From: an uncultured Prevotellaceae bacterium
Lineage (GTDB): Bacteria; Bacteroidota; Bacteroidia; Bacteroidales; Muribaculaceae
Direction: 5' to 3'
Length of the DNA: 64,000 bases
NCBI GenBank assembly: GCA_947165675.1
Contig: CAMVBJ010000010.1
Coordinates: 28,658 to 92,657, forward strand
Shown here: positions 36,098 through 45,506 of the stretch, one piece after another
Numbering within the stretch: the stretch's first letter is position 1
Layout of the letters: each line of letters opens with the position of its first letter
Notes under the pieces: generated by a model
Database searches by the model: none
Told to the model about the DNA's origin: nothing
The model's input: the letters and a program-made list of their open reading frames with translations, nothing else
Made by a program: the position numbers and the translations under genes

Positions 36098-36208
36098 ATG
36101 AAACAGCAAGCATTTATCGCCACAGCAACTCAACACCACGCTGGCCACCGTCATCTTCACGCTTGGCACCTTGTGAAGACTCTCATCGTCAATAACAACA
36201 TTCATTAA
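36098..36208 (+). pseudogene. Frameshifted copy of the 28-residue membrane peptide gene
   Basis: It begins MKQQAFIATA, matching MEQKAFVATA of the gene at 34369, but the reading frame then gives a polar His-rich tail (36 codons in all). The alternative frame continues LNTTLATVIFTLGTL and a stop, a hydrophobic helix like that of the intact copy. One extra base after codon 10 explains the difference. It lies just upstream of the membrane protein gene at 36228. Confidence 0.45.
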
Positions 36209-36227
36209 TTCTAAATAACTATCTATT

Positions 36228-36635
36228 ATGATTACAGACAACAAAACACTCATCAAGGCCCTGAAAATCATCGGAGGTATCATGATGGCCCTCACTGTTG
36301 GTACATGGGTTTGCTTTTTTGCCGGGAAAGCCCTGGGCACAACCTTACTCTCAAGCATAGTTTGGACTCGCGCCTGCGGCATCTGCGGACTGGCACTCTG
36401 GGAAATTGGTACCGTTATGAGCAAGATGGGAATAACCGAGAATGGCATCTCACGACGCCGTGGCATGATCAGTGTGACGCTGATGGCACTGGGCGCTATC
36501 ATGTCGTCTATCGCTATCCTGGTTGTTTCGTTCAATTGGCTGTTCTGGCTGTCAGCCGCTCTGTTCTTCATTGGCCTTACTGTCGGAGAAGCCGACAACC
36601 TCACGCCATCACCACAGAGCGATAACAACTCTTGA
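36228..36635 (+). CDS. Hypothetical small membrane protein
   Basis: This 135-residue protein has four likely membrane helices (IIGGIMMALTVGTWVCFFAG, SIVWTRACGICGLALWEIG, GMISVTLMALGAIMSSIAIL and LFWLSAALFFIGLTVG), a short cytoplasmic N-terminus and a polar tail. No named family is recognised. It follows the frameshifted tiny ORF and precedes a hydrolase gene by 37 bases; possible link to the upstream ABC/lipoprotein cluster is by position only. Confidence 0.6.
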   Translation: MITDNKTLIKALKIIGGIMMALTVGTWVCFFAGKALGTTLLSSIVWTRACGICGLALWEIGTVMSKMGITENGISRRRGMISVTLMALGAIMSSIAILVVSFNWLFWLSAALFFIGLTVGEADNLTPSPQSDNNS

Positions 36636-36672
36636 CAATAATCATTAATTAACCCATAAAAACTTAATAGCG

Positions 36673-38055
36673 ATGAAAAAACCAAGTTTTAAATCGATGA
36701 TTGGCCTTGCCATCATGATGGTGGCAAGCCTCAGCAACGTAGCTCACGGCCAGGACTTCAACGGCACGTGGGAGGGCACCGTGGAGGCAGGCGTTTATTC
36801 GCTGACACTGGTGTTCCACATTGAGCAGACCGACCAAGGCGTCACCTTCACGTGGGATTCACCCGACCAGGGCGCATTCAACTTGCCGGCAACAGCCACC
36901 ATCACAGGCAATGAACTGGATGTGGACATTCCAGATGCCTATGCCAAGTACAAGGGTACGCTGGAAGGCAACACGCTGGACGGTGTATTCACCCAAATGG
37001 GTACCAACTTCCCCCTGCGCTTGACTCGCAAGGTGGGCAAGGACGACAACAACCGTCGTCCCCAGGAAGCCGCTATCGAGGCCGACAACAACAAGCCCTA
37101 TCATGCCGAGGAGGTGACCTTCACCAACGACGGCATCACCTTTGCCGGCACACTGACCTTGCCCAACAGCGGCAACCATTTCCCTGCTGTGGTGCTGATT
37201 GCCGGATCAGGTCCACATGACCGCAACGAGGAGGTTTTTAATCACAAGCCGTTCCTGGTGCTGGCCGACGCATTGAGCCGCAACGGTTTTGCCGTGCTGC
37301 GCTATGACGAGCGTGGCGTGGGTGCTACAGTCGGCGGCAACCCGCTTGCTCCCACCGAACCACTGGCTACCGACGCCATGGCTGCCCTGCGATACCTCAA
37401 GTCACGCCCCGAGGTGGATGCCACACGCGCGGGCCTGATGGGCCACAGCGAGGGCGGCATGATTGCCATCATGAACGCAGCCAAGCACCCTGACGAAGTC
37501 CCCTTTATCGTGTCGCTGGCAGGAACTGGCGTTGATGGCGTTGAACTGGGCATGCAGCAAGTCAAGCTGTTGGGTAAAGCCATGGGCAAGGAACCCGATT
37601 CAGCAGCTCTACGCTTGAATGAGGAACTGTTCAAGATCATCGCTGCCGAGAAAGATTCTGTCACGTTGCGCAACAAGATGATTGCCTTTTATCAGAGCCA
37701 TCCCGAACAACTGGAAGAATTAGGAGACAAGATGACCATCGACCAACTTGTGGACATGACACTCATCACGAGTTGCATCTTCCAGTATGACCCCACCGAG
37801 AACCTCAAGCGCGTCAAGTGTCCCATGCTCGCCATCAACGGCATGCTCGACGCCCAAGTGGCATGCGAGGAGAACCTGAGCGCCATCAAGCGACTCGTGC
37901 CGCACGCCACGGTCAAGCCCTATGAGGGACTGAACCACTTCTTCCAGACGTGCAGCGGATGGGTGGGCAGCACACAGTATGCCGTCATCCGCGAGACAAT
38001 GGCGCCCCAGGTGCTGGAGGATATCGTCAACTGGCTGCAAGACGTCACCCGCTAA
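36673..38055 (+). CDS. Secreted alpha/beta hydrolase (EstA/serine aminopeptidase-like)
   Basis: This 460-residue protein has a signal peptide (MKKPSFKSMIGLAIMMVASLSNVAHG), an N-terminal beta domain of about 100 residues that begins FNGTWEGTVEAG, and an alpha/beta hydrolase domain. GHSEGG holds the nucleophile Ser 259; INGMLDAQV and GLNHFFQ supply the probable Asp and His. This two-domain layout is common in Bacteroidota esterase/peptidase-like envelope proteins. The substrate is unknown. The S41-like gene follows by 34 bases and is probably cotranscribed. Confidence 0.85.
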   Translation: MKKPSFKSMIGLAIMMVASLSNVAHGQDFNGTWEGTVEAGVYSLTLVFHIEQTDQGVTFTWDSPDQGAFNLPATATITGNELDVDIPDAYAKYKGTLEGNTLDGVFTQMGTNFPLRLTRKVGKDDNNRRPQEAAIEADNNKPYHAEEVTFTNDGITFAGTLTLPNSGNHFPAVVLIAGSGPHDRNEEVFNHKPFLVLADALSRNGFAVLRYDERGVGATVGGNPLAPTEPLATDAMAALRYLKSRPEVDATRAGLMGHSEGGMIAIMNAAKHPDEVPFIVSLAGTGVDGVELGMQQVKLLGKAMGKEPDSAALRLNEELFKIIAAEKDSVTLRNKMIAFYQSHPEQLEELGDKMTIDQLVDMTLITSCIFQYDPTENLKRVKCPMLAINGMLDAQVACEENLSAIKRLVPHATVKPYEGLNHFFQTCSGWVGSTQYAVIRETMAPQVLEDIVNWLQDVTR

Positions 38056-38089
38056 TCAATGAAAACCGTTTAATCATAACTTCCTAGTC

Positions 38090-39730
38090 ATGACAACACT
38101 TAAATCCATCTTTTCCAAGAACTTGTCGGTTCTCACACTGGCACTGGCGATTGCTGCCAATGGTGCCAATGCCCAGATACCCAATGACTCGATTGTGGCC
38201 GACTTTAACGAGTTTGTCAGGCTGCTCGAGGAGACGCACCCCGATCCCTACTCCAACTACGGGGGCAGGCCGTTCTTCCGCAAGGCGGCCATGGAGACCC
38301 GCTTCGGGCTCGCGATGGACTCGGTGACGACCGCCGATGAACTGGCAAATCGCATCCGCGAATTCCTTGCCCCGTTGCAGGACGGACACACGAGCGTCCG
38401 CAGCCAGCAGGGCCCCGATCACAAGTTTCTGGCTCCCATCATGTTTGAGGCCATCAATGACGGCATTATCATCTCGCGCCTGCCCGACGAATACAAGGAC
38501 TACATCGGCAGTCGCCTGCTGGCCATCGAAAATGTGCCTGTCAAGGAGGTCTGCGACGGTCTGGCCAAGCATTACACTGCCGAGAACGAGATTGGCAAGA
38601 TGCTCCTGGTGTGCTATCGCGGCATGCAGCCCGTCACTCTGCGCAAGGTGATTCCCAGCGTGGGGGATGAATACATCACCTACCAGGTGGAGACTCCCAA
38701 GGGCAAGCGCACGGACCTGAAGTTGCCGCTCATGCCGGTCGAGCAAGCGCGCCAATGGTATGCCGCCCAGCAGCACACCGTGACCAAGGCCAATTTCCCC
38801 GATAAGGACTTGACCTATGACTTCGTGGGCAAGGGCAAGAACACAATGTACCTGAAACTGCAGAGCATCATGGCCCGCGACTGCTTTGAGTACATGCAGT
38901 CCAACGGATGGAACTATCAGGAACAACTCCAGCGGATGTATAATACCCAGGGCAAGGAAATGCCCGCCGACCCCAAGCAGGCCATCGCCCAGATACCATC
39001 CTTCAGCGAGGAATTTGAGAAAATGCTCCAGTTGATGAAGCAGAACCGCAGTAAGAACCTGATTATCGACCTGCGCGGCAATGACGGTGGCTTCACGCCC
39101 ATCACCCTGCCCACGCTGTACCAGATGTGGGGTGACAGGTATATTAAGGAAATGGGCGGTTTTGAGACCGAGTTCTACACGATGATCTCACCGCTGCTGG
39201 CGAAGAAATACAATGCAAGCCTGGAAGATATCAACCGGGAGTCTCCCGTGCCCATCCTCTATGGTGACTACCAGTATTCTAACAAGCGACAGGAAGTGCC
39301 CGAGGTCACCGAGCAGTACCGCAACAGGGTCATCAGCCAGATGATGAGCAGCGTCAAGGACAAACTCATGGCGCAGAACGGCCAGCCCGTCTATACGCCC
39401 GAGCATGTGTATGTGCTGACCGACCCAGGCACCTTCAGCGCAGCGTTCCATTACGCGTTCTACCTGTCCAAGATGGGTGCCACCATCGTGGGCGTCACCT
39501 GCAGCCAGGCTCCCAACACCTACATGGAAATGACACCGTTTGAACTGCCACGCACTGGGCTGAAAGGCTCCATCTCCAACTCGCTGCAGTTGTTCCTGCC
39601 GGTGGATGACCCGAGGGCCCACGATTTCACGCCCGACCTGATGCCCACCTACGAGGACTACAAGCGCTACAACTTTGACGACAACACCATCCCCATGTAC
39701 CTGATGGACGTCATCGACGGCAAGCGATAG
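38090..39730 (+). CDS. S41 family peptidase-like protein
   Basis: This 546-residue protein has a signal peptide (MTTLKSIFSKNLSVLTLALAIAANGANA), an N-terminal helical bundle (EETHPDPYSNYGG, LQDGHTS, the usual start of tricorn-type S41 proteins) and a C-terminal core. LIIDLRGNDGG and VLTDPGTFSAAFHYAF place the catalytic Ser at about 450. The GKG-type Lys motif of CtpA is not evident, so activity is uncertain. It has no PDZ domain that I can see. A terminator follows. Confidence 0.82.
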   Translation: MTTLKSIFSKNLSVLTLALAIAANGANAQIPNDSIVADFNEFVRLLEETHPDPYSNYGGRPFFRKAAMETRFGLAMDSVTTADELANRIREFLAPLQDGHTSVRSQQGPDHKFLAPIMFEAINDGIIISRLPDEYKDYIGSRLLAIENVPVKEVCDGLAKHYTAENEIGKMLLVCYRGMQPVTLRKVIPSVGDEYITYQVETPKGKRTDLKLPLMPVEQARQWYAAQQHTVTKANFPDKDLTYDFVGKGKNTMYLKLQSIMARDCFEYMQSNGWNYQEQLQRMYNTQGKEMPADPKQAIAQIPSFSEEFEKMLQLMKQNRSKNLIIDLRGNDGGFTPITLPTLYQMWGDRYIKEMGGFETEFYTMISPLLAKKYNASLEDINRESPVPILYGDYQYSNKRQEVPEVTEQYRNRVISQMMSSVKDKLMAQNGQPVYTPEHVYVLTDPGTFSAAFHYAFYLSKMGATIVGVTCSQAPNTYMEMTPFELPRTGLKGSISNSLQLFLPVDDPRAHDFTPDLMPTYEDYKRYNFDDNTIPMYLMDVIDGKR

Positions 39731-39756
39731 ATCGCGGCAACCAGGGCCACTACATC

Positions 39757-39801
39757 ATCGGGAGCGAGAGTACTGACAATCTTATCGCTCCCGATTGTTT
39801 T
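39757..39801 (+). terminator. Rho-independent terminator
   Basis: ATCGGGAGCGA (39757-39767) pairs perfectly with TCGCTCCCGAT (39785-39795), followed by TGTTTTAT. Confidence 0.8.
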
Positions 39802-39802
39802 A

Positions 39803-40010
39803 TGGGAACGATATAGCAGTTGGGTATCTATTCTGCGACTTTGCGTGATTTGCAGTCAAGGCGTTTTGGGGGAATAGTGACGAAATGGGCCATAAAAGTT
39901 TTATTAATGCTCATTTCGCTAATGAAAACGTATTTCACGAAAAATATTTAAAACTAATTGGTGAAATTCGCATTAGCCCCGCATGGTTCAGGCCAACATC
40001 TATTTCATTG
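39803..40010. repeat. Long-hairpin dispersed element, copy 2 (MITE-like)
   Basis: It shares with copy 1 (21054) the left end GGGAACGATATAGCAGTTG, the stem arms (39906-39924 with 39956-39974), the GCATTAGCCCCGCA-like block and the right end CAACATCTATTTCATTG. About 60 extra bases sit between the left end and the first arm. The third pair of the stem is C-G in copy 1 and T-A here. Confidence 0.75.
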
Positions 40011-40197
40011 TCTTATTTTTTCTCTCACATGGGACCATTACAAGAGGAAAAAATGTGTTTTTTCGGTCAAAATACCTTGAAATTGGGGAAAAATTGTATT
40101 TTTGCGTAGTTTTTGCAACATGGGATGCGTCAAATGAATAGAAAACAATAAAACAACAATACAATATACTTTTTATCACCATTAAATCTTGAAGATT

Positions 40198-43032
40198 ATG
40201 AACATGAAGAAAATCTTTTCGATGTTGCTGCTGATGCTCATGCTCTTCAGCACCAACGTGATGACGGCTCAGGAAATGCCGCCCATCCCCGTGGATGACC
40301 AGGTACGCATCGGTAAGCTGGACTGCGGACTGACCTACTACATCCGCCACAACAACTATCCCGAGCACCGTGTAAACTTCTACATCGCCCAGCGCGTGGG
40401 CTCCATCCAGGAGGAGGAGAACCAGCGTGGTCTGGCCCACTTCCTGGAGCACATGGCCTTCAATGGCAGTGAGCACTTCAACGGCGAGGGCAAGGGCATC
40501 ATCGACTACACCCGCTCATTAGGTGTGAACTTCGGTGGCGACTTGAACGCCTACACCAGCATCGCCGAGACCGTCTATAACATCAACGACGTGCCCAGCA
40601 CGCGCCAGAGCGCCATCGATTCCTGCCTGCTCATCCTCAAGGACTGGAGCAACGGACTGCTGCTCACCGACGAGGAGATCGACAAGGAGCGCGGCGTCAT
40701 CCACGAGGAGTGGCGACTGGGCCAGAGCGCACAGATGCGCATCCTGGAGCGCCAGCTCGAAACGCTGTTCCCCGACTCCAAGTTCGGCAAGCGCCTGCCC
40801 ATCGGCCTGATGAGCGTGGTCGATAACTTCCCCTACAAGGACCTGCGCGACTACTACCACAAGTGGTACCGTCCCGACAACCAGGCCCTGGTCATCGTGG
40901 GTGACGTGGATGTTGACCACATCGAGGCCAAGATCAAGGAGATGTACAAGGGTTATACCCTGGACCCCAATGCCGCCCAGGTGGTTCCCGAGACCGTCCC
41001 CGACAACGACACCCCCATCATCGTTGTCGATAAGGACAAGGAGCAGCAGTACAGCGAGGTGAGCGTCATGTTCAAGCACGATGCAGCGAGCCGTGAGGAC
41101 AAGCAAGACGTGAGCTACCTGATGTTTGACTACATGAAGGACATCGTTGTCGAGATGTTTGACCAGCGCCTGAGCGAGCGTGCCCAGGAGCCTGATTGCC
41201 CCTACAACATGGCTTACAGCTATGATGGTCCCTACATCCTGGCCAACACCAAGGATGCCTTCACCATCGAGGTCACGCCCAAGGAGGGCCAGACCGAGGC
41301 CGCTACCCAGGCTGCCATCGTCGAGGCGCTGCGTGCCGCCAAGCACGGCTTCACCGCCAGCGAGTATGACCGCGCCCGTGATGAGTACCTGAGCCGCCTG
41401 GAGAAGCGCTACAATGAGCGTGACAAGGTGTCCAACGAGAACTACGGCCGCCAGTACTGCAGCCATTACCTGAATGGTGAACCCATCCCCTCGGTGGAGC
41501 AGCGCTACCAGATGATGAGCATGATTGCCCCCCAAGTCCCCATTGACATCATCAACCAGATGATGCTGCCCGAGCTCATCGGTGACGATGGCAAGAACCT
41601 GGTCATCATGAACCTGAACCAGGAGAAGGAAGGAGCCGTTTATCCCACCGTCGAGGCCCTCCAGGGCGCACTGGCAGCAGCCACCAGCGCCGACATCACC
41701 CCCTATGTTGACAATGTGATTACCGAGCCCCTGATGACCAAGATGCCCAAGAAGGGCAAGATCGTCAAGGAGAGCGAGAACACCCATTGGGGTTACAAGG
41801 AACTGGAGCTGAGCAATGGCGCCCGCGTCATCCTCAAGAAGACCGACTTCAAGAAGGACGAGATCCGCATGGGTGCTACCCAGCGTGGCGGTCAGTCGCT
41901 CTATAGCGAGAAGGACTGGGCCAACCTGAACATGCTGAGCTCGTTGAACAACATCACCGGCGTGGGCAACTTCTCCAACACCGACCTGCAAAAGGCTCTG
42001 GCTGGCAAGCAGACCAGCGTCTATCTCACCATCGGTGACATGACCGACGACTTGAGCGGTACCAGCACCGTCAAGGACCTGGAGACGATGTTCCAGCTCA
42101 TCTACCTCAAGTTCACCGCCCTGACCAAGGATGAGAAGAAGTTCAACCAGACGATGAATCTGATGGAGACCCAACTCAAGAACAAGGACCTGATGCCCGA
42201 GAGCGCACTGAGCGACTCGCTGCAGTACATCATGACCAACTACAGCTGGCGCAACAAGCCCTTCAATGTCGAGGACCTGAAGCAGGTCAACCTGGACCGC
42301 ATCATGGAGATTGCCAAGGAGCGCACGGCCAATGCCGCTAACTACACCTTCACCTTTGTGGGCGCTATCGACGAGGCCACCATCCGCCCGCTCATCGAGC
42401 AATACATCGCCAGCCTGCCCGCCAAGAAAGGCAAAAAGTCCAACTGGGTGAACGACAAGGAATTGCCCAAGGGCCAGAAGATCTGCCACTTCACCAAGAA
42501 GATGGAGTCCCCCAAGGAATATGAATTGGTGATCTGGCACAACGACCAGTTGCCCCACACCCTTGAGAATGAAATCAAGACCGAGATGCTTGCCCATTGC
42601 CTGGGACGCATCTATCTGCAGAAGATCCGTGAGGATGCAGGTGCCGCCTACTCGACCGATGCCGTTGGCCAGACTGGCATGATGGGCGACAAGCCTCAGA
42701 CGATGATTCTTGCCGTGTGCCCCGTGAATCCCGAGTACGAGGAGCTGGCCCTGAACATCATCAACGAGGAGATGAAGAACGCCTGCACCACCATCGATGC
42801 CACCGCGCTGGCCGAGGCTGCCGAGCAGATGCTCAAGGACTATGCCACCAATGCCAAGGAGAACTGGTTCTGGATGAGCGCTATCCAGGAATACCTCACG
42901 CACGGCTATGACGGTGTTACCAGTTATGAGCAGATCGTGAAGGCTCAGACTCCCGAGTCGATTGCCGAGTTTGCACGCCAGCTCTACGGCGCCGGCAACA
43001 AGATCGAACTTGTGATGGGTCCCGAGAAGTAA
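40198..43032 (+). CDS. M16 family zinc peptidase (insulinase/pitrilysin type)
   Basis: The start is ATG 40198 (MNMKKIFSMLLLMLMLFSTN), giving 944 residues; the codon at 40204 is an alternative. The signal peptide is followed by two M16 halves: the N-terminal half has the inverted zinc motif HFLEH (81-85) and a downstream ERGVIHEEWR helix; the C-terminal half is the inactive partner. It should act in the periplasm on peptides. Bacteroidota usually encode several such enzymes. A -7 box TATTTTTG (40097-40104) lies upstream, just after the repeat element, and a hairpin follows the gene. Confidence 0.9.
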   Translation: MNMKKIFSMLLLMLMLFSTNVMTAQEMPPIPVDDQVRIGKLDCGLTYYIRHNNYPEHRVNFYIAQRVGSIQEEENQRGLAHFLEHMAFNGSEHFNGEGKGIIDYTRSLGVNFGGDLNAYTSIAETVYNINDVPSTRQSAIDSCLLILKDWSNGLLLTDEEIDKERGVIHEEWRLGQSAQMRILERQLETLFPDSKFGKRLPIGLMSVVDNFPYKDLRDYYHKWYRPDNQALVIVGDVDVDHIEAKIKEMYKGYTLDPNAAQVVPETVPDNDTPIIVVDKDKEQQYSEVSVMFKHDAASREDKQDVSYLMFDYMKDIVVEMFDQRLSERAQEPDCPYNMAYSYDGPYILANTKDAFTIEVTPKEGQTEAATQAAIVEALRAAKHGFTASEYDRARDEYLSRLEKRYNERDKVSNENYGRQYCSHYLNGEPIPSVEQRYQMMSMIAPQVPIDIINQMMLPELIGDDGKNLVIMNLNQEKEGAVYPTVEALQGALAAATSADITPYVDNVITEPLMTKMPKKGKIVKESENTHWGYKELELSNGARVILKKTDFKKDEIRMGATQRGGQSLYSEKDWANLNMLSSLNNITGVGNFSNTDLQKALAGKQTSVYLTIGDMTDDLSGTSTVKDLETMFQLIYLKFTALTKDEKKFNQTMNLMETQLKNKDLMPESALSDSLQYIMTNYSWRNKPFNVEDLKQVNLDRIMEIAKERTANAANYTFTFVGAIDEATIRPLIEQYIASLPAKKGKKSNWVNDKELPKGQKICHFTKKMESPKEYELVIWHNDQLPHTLENEIKTEMLAHCLGRIYLQKIREDAGAAYSTDAVGQTGMMGDKPQTMILAVCPVNPEYEELALNIINEEMKNACTTIDATALAEAAEQMLKDYATNAKENWFWMSAIQEYLTHGYDGVTSYEQIVKAQTPESIAEFARQLYGAGNKIELVMGPEK

Positions 43033-43054
43033 TCAACTCTTATATCATAACCCC

Positions 43055-43096
43055 GAGAAGGCCAGCGATGAGTGGACATCAATCGCTGGCTTTCTC
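43055..43096 (+). terminator. Hairpin after the M16 gene
   Basis: GAGAAGGCCAGCGAT (43055-43069) pairs with ATCGCTGGCTTTCTC (43082-43096), 15 bp with one G-U. The T tract is short (TTGTTATT). Confidence 0.75.
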
Positions 43097-43190
43097 TTGT
43101 TATTGACAAAAAACGTCCCATCGGCTGTAGTTTTTAGCCATCAGAGTGCGTCTAACAGACAAAACATGTTATATTTGCATGATGATAGAA

Positions 43191-43225
43191 TTTTAACTGT
43201 TAACTATCAACTGTTAACTATTAAC
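43191..43225 (+). repeat. Heptamer array, AAC type, upstream of the ABC ATPase gene
   Basis: Five consecutive units, TTTTAAC, TGTTAAC, TATCAAC, TGTTAAC and TATTAAC, end nine bases before the ATG at 43235. The words match those at 17530-17564. Confidence 0.85.
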
Positions 43226-43234
43226 TAAACGAAT

Positions 43235-44152
43235 ATGGCTTATCTTGATATTAATAACGTGGTGAAGCGCTACGAGGGGCACACGGCCCTGGCGGGCGTT
43301 TCCATGCAGGTGGAACAGGGCTGCATCTACGGTCTGCTGGGGCCCAACGGCGCCGGCAAGAGCACCCTGATACGCATCATCAACCGCATCCTCGCCGCCG
43401 ACGAGGGCACCGTGACCCTCAACGGCAAGCAGATGACCGATGACGACATCACACACATCGGCTACCTGCCCGAGGAACGCGGTCTGTACAAAAAAATGAA
43501 AGTGGGTGACCACATCGTCTATTTGGGTCGCCTCAAGGGCATGACCAAGGCCGACGCCGTAGCCTCGATGCACTGGTGGCTCGACCGCTTTGACCTCAAG
43601 GAGTGGGAGAACAAGAAGGTGGAAAACCTGTCCAAGGGCATGCAGCAGAAGGTGCAGTTCATCGGCACCGTCATCCATCGCCCGCCACTGTTGATCTTTG
43701 ACGAGCCATTCTCGGGCTTCGACCCCGTCAATGCCGAACAGTTGAAGGTCGAGATCCTGGCCCTGCGCGACCAGGGCAGCACCATCCTGTTCTCGACCCA
43801 CAACATGGCGTCGGTCGAGGAAGTGTGCCAGCAGATCACCCTGCTCAACCATGCCCAGGTGGTGCTCACCGGCAGTGTTGACGAGGTGAAGCAGCGGCAC
43901 AAGAAAAACATCATCGCAGTACAGACGCCCGACGTGATCGAGCCAAACGATAACCTGTTCACCCTGCTCCCGCCCGACCCCGTGAAGAAGCATGACACCC
44001 GCATCAAGCTCGCCCAGGGCGTACCAGTGCGCGACGCCATCAACTGGCTCAACGAGCATTACCGCTTGACTGGCTTCACCGAGGTGTTGCCCAGCATGAA
44101 CGAGATTTTCATCGAAACCGTCAAATCAAAAAATGTAGAGAACAATGAATAA
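43235..44152 (+). CDS. ABC transporter ATP-binding protein, NatA-like
   Basis: This 305-residue ATPase has Walker A LLGPNGAGKST (34-44), signature NLSKGMQQKVQFIG, Walker B LLIFDEPFSGFD and FSTHNM. A C-terminal domain of about 80 residues fits the DUF4162 extension seen in NatA-type exporters. It pairs with the permease gene, which it overlaps by eight bases. NatAB exports sodium in Bacillus, but many relatives have other or unknown cargo. Confidence 0.88.
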   Translation: MAYLDINNVVKRYEGHTALAGVSMQVEQGCIYGLLGPNGAGKSTLIRIINRILAADEGTVTLNGKQMTDDDITHIGYLPEERGLYKKMKVGDHIVYLGRLKGMTKADAVASMHWWLDRFDLKEWENKKVENLSKGMQQKVQFIGTVIHRPPLLIFDEPFSGFDPVNAEQLKVEILALRDQGSTILFSTHNMASVEEVCQQITLLNHAQVVLTGSVDEVKQRHKKNIIAVQTPDVIEPNDNLFTLLPPDPVKKHDTRIKLAQGVPVRDAINWLNEHYRLTGFTEVLPSMNEIFIETVKSKNVENNE

Positions 44153-45446
44153 GCTTCGCCTCATCATCGCCCGTGAATACATGTCGATTGTCGGGCGCAA
44201 GTCATTCATCTTCATGACGCTGGGCATGCCCCTGCTGTTTATCCTCATTGGTGCCGTTCCCGTGCTGCTGGCCTATCTCAACGACAAGGGCAGCGACACC
44301 CAGCAGATTGCCGTCATCGACGAGACGGGCCGCTATGCAACGGCGCTGCACAGCGATGACATGTACAACTTTGTCGCCCTGCGTGGCGACACGGTGACCG
44401 ACGCCCGCGAGTTCTATGACAAGTCCAACGGCAGCATCGATGCCGTGGTCATCATCCCGCGCGACGTGGACAGCACCGGCGTGGTGGACATCTTCAGCGA
44501 GGGAACCATCACTCCCGCCCTGGTATCGACCCTGCGCAACACCTTGACCGACACCATCGAGGCCGCCCACTTGACGGCCATGGGCATCCCCGACATCCAG
44601 CAGATGATAGAGAAAGCCCATGTCGATGTGGACGTGCGCACCATCAAGTGGAGTGAGGCCGGAGACGAGCAGGCATCATCGACCGAGGCTGCAATGGGTC
44701 TGGGACTGATGCTGTCCCTGATCACCTACATGTTTGTGCTCATGTATGGCGCGATGATCATGAACAGCGTCATCGAGGAGAAGACCAACCGCATCGTCGA
44801 GGTCGTCGTGAGCAGTTGCCGACCCTTCCAACTGATGCTGGGCAAAATCATCGGCGTGGGTCTTGTGGGACTCACCCAGATGGCTATCTGGATCATCCTG
44901 CTCGCTATCGTGGGCACAGTGGCTGGCAGCGTATTGGGCTGGACCGGCGTCCAGGCTCCGTCGCCCGAGGCCATTGCCAAAGTCCAGGACATGGGTGCCA
45001 TGCAAGCCATCATGCAGCAAGTGATGTCGATCAACTACGTGCCCATCGTACTCAATTTCATCCTCTACTTCATCGGTGGTTATCTGCTGTACAGTTCGCT
45101 GTTTGCCGGGCTGGGATCGGCCGTCGATCAGCCGAGTGATTCGTCGCAGTTCACCACACCCGTGATCCTGATCATGATCATCGCCTTCTATGCCGGCATG
45201 GCCTGCATGGAGAATCCCTCGGGTCCGATGGCCGTGTGGTGCTCGATCATCCCGTTCACCTCGCCTGTGGTGATGATGATCAGGTTACCCTTTGGCGTAC
45301 CCTTCTGGCAACTGGCATTGAGCCTTGCGCTGCTCTTTGGCACCGCCCTGGCCATCACATGGCTGGCTGCCCGCATCTACCGTCGCGGCATCCTGCACTA
45401 TGGCAAGAAGGCCAGCTTCGGCGACCTGTTCAAGTGGATGAAGTGA
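44145..45446 (+). CDS. ABC transporter permease, NatB-like (ABC2_membrane_3)
   Basis: This 433-residue protein has an N-terminal helix (SFIFMTLGMPLLFILIGAVP), a large extracytoplasmic domain (about 45-190) and five or more C-terminal helices (MFVLMYGAMIMNSVIEEKTNRIVEVVVSS is the characteristic family segment). It forms the membrane part of the exporter with the preceding ATPase. Eight-base overlap with that gene. The spacer to dtd consists entirely of a heptamer array. Confidence 0.88.
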   Translation: MNKLRLIIAREYMSIVGRKSFIFMTLGMPLLFILIGAVPVLLAYLNDKGSDTQQIAVIDETGRYATALHSDDMYNFVALRGDTVTDAREFYDKSNGSIDAVVIIPRDVDSTGVVDIFSEGTITPALVSTLRNTLTDTIEAAHLTAMGIPDIQQMIEKAHVDVDVRTIKWSEAGDEQASSTEAAMGLGLMLSLITYMFVLMYGAMIMNSVIEEKTNRIVEVVVSSCRPFQLMLGKIIGVGLVGLTQMAIWIILLAIVGTVAGSVLGWTGVQAPSPEAIAKVQDMGAMQAIMQQVMSINYVPIVLNFILYFIGGYLLYSSLFAGLGSAVDQPSDSSQFTTPVILIMIIAFYAGMACMENPSGPMAVWCSIIPFTSPVVMMIRLPFGVPFWQLALSLALLFGTALAITWLAARIYRRGILHYGKKASFGDLFKWMK

Positions 45447-45449
45447 GGT

Positions 45450-45504
45450 TTTTAGGCTATAGGCTATAGGCTATAGGTCATAGGCTATAGGATTTAGGTT
45501 ATAG
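45450..45504 (+). repeat. Heptamer array, TAGG type, between natB-like gene and dtd
   Basis: Eight units: TTTTAGG, CTATAGG three times, TCATAGG, CTATAGG, ATTTAGG and TTATAG(A). It starts three bases after the permease stop and ends two bases before the dtd ATG, so it is the whole spacer. Confidence 0.9.
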
Positions 45505-45506
45505 AA

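Noticed and set aside
40189..40197. TTG start for the M16 peptidase gene
   Set aside because: ATG codons at 40198 and 40204 give a complete signal peptide; nothing supports the TTG.
40519..42903. A 794-codon open frame on the minus strand across the M16 peptidase gene
   Set aside because: Same antisense-frame composition and no recognisable domain; the plus-strand gene has a signal peptide and the HxxEH motif.
43235..45446. Sodium exporter proven as NatAB
   Set aside because: The fold and gene pair fit the family, but nothing in the sequence fixes sodium as the substrate, so no nat gene symbol is assigned.
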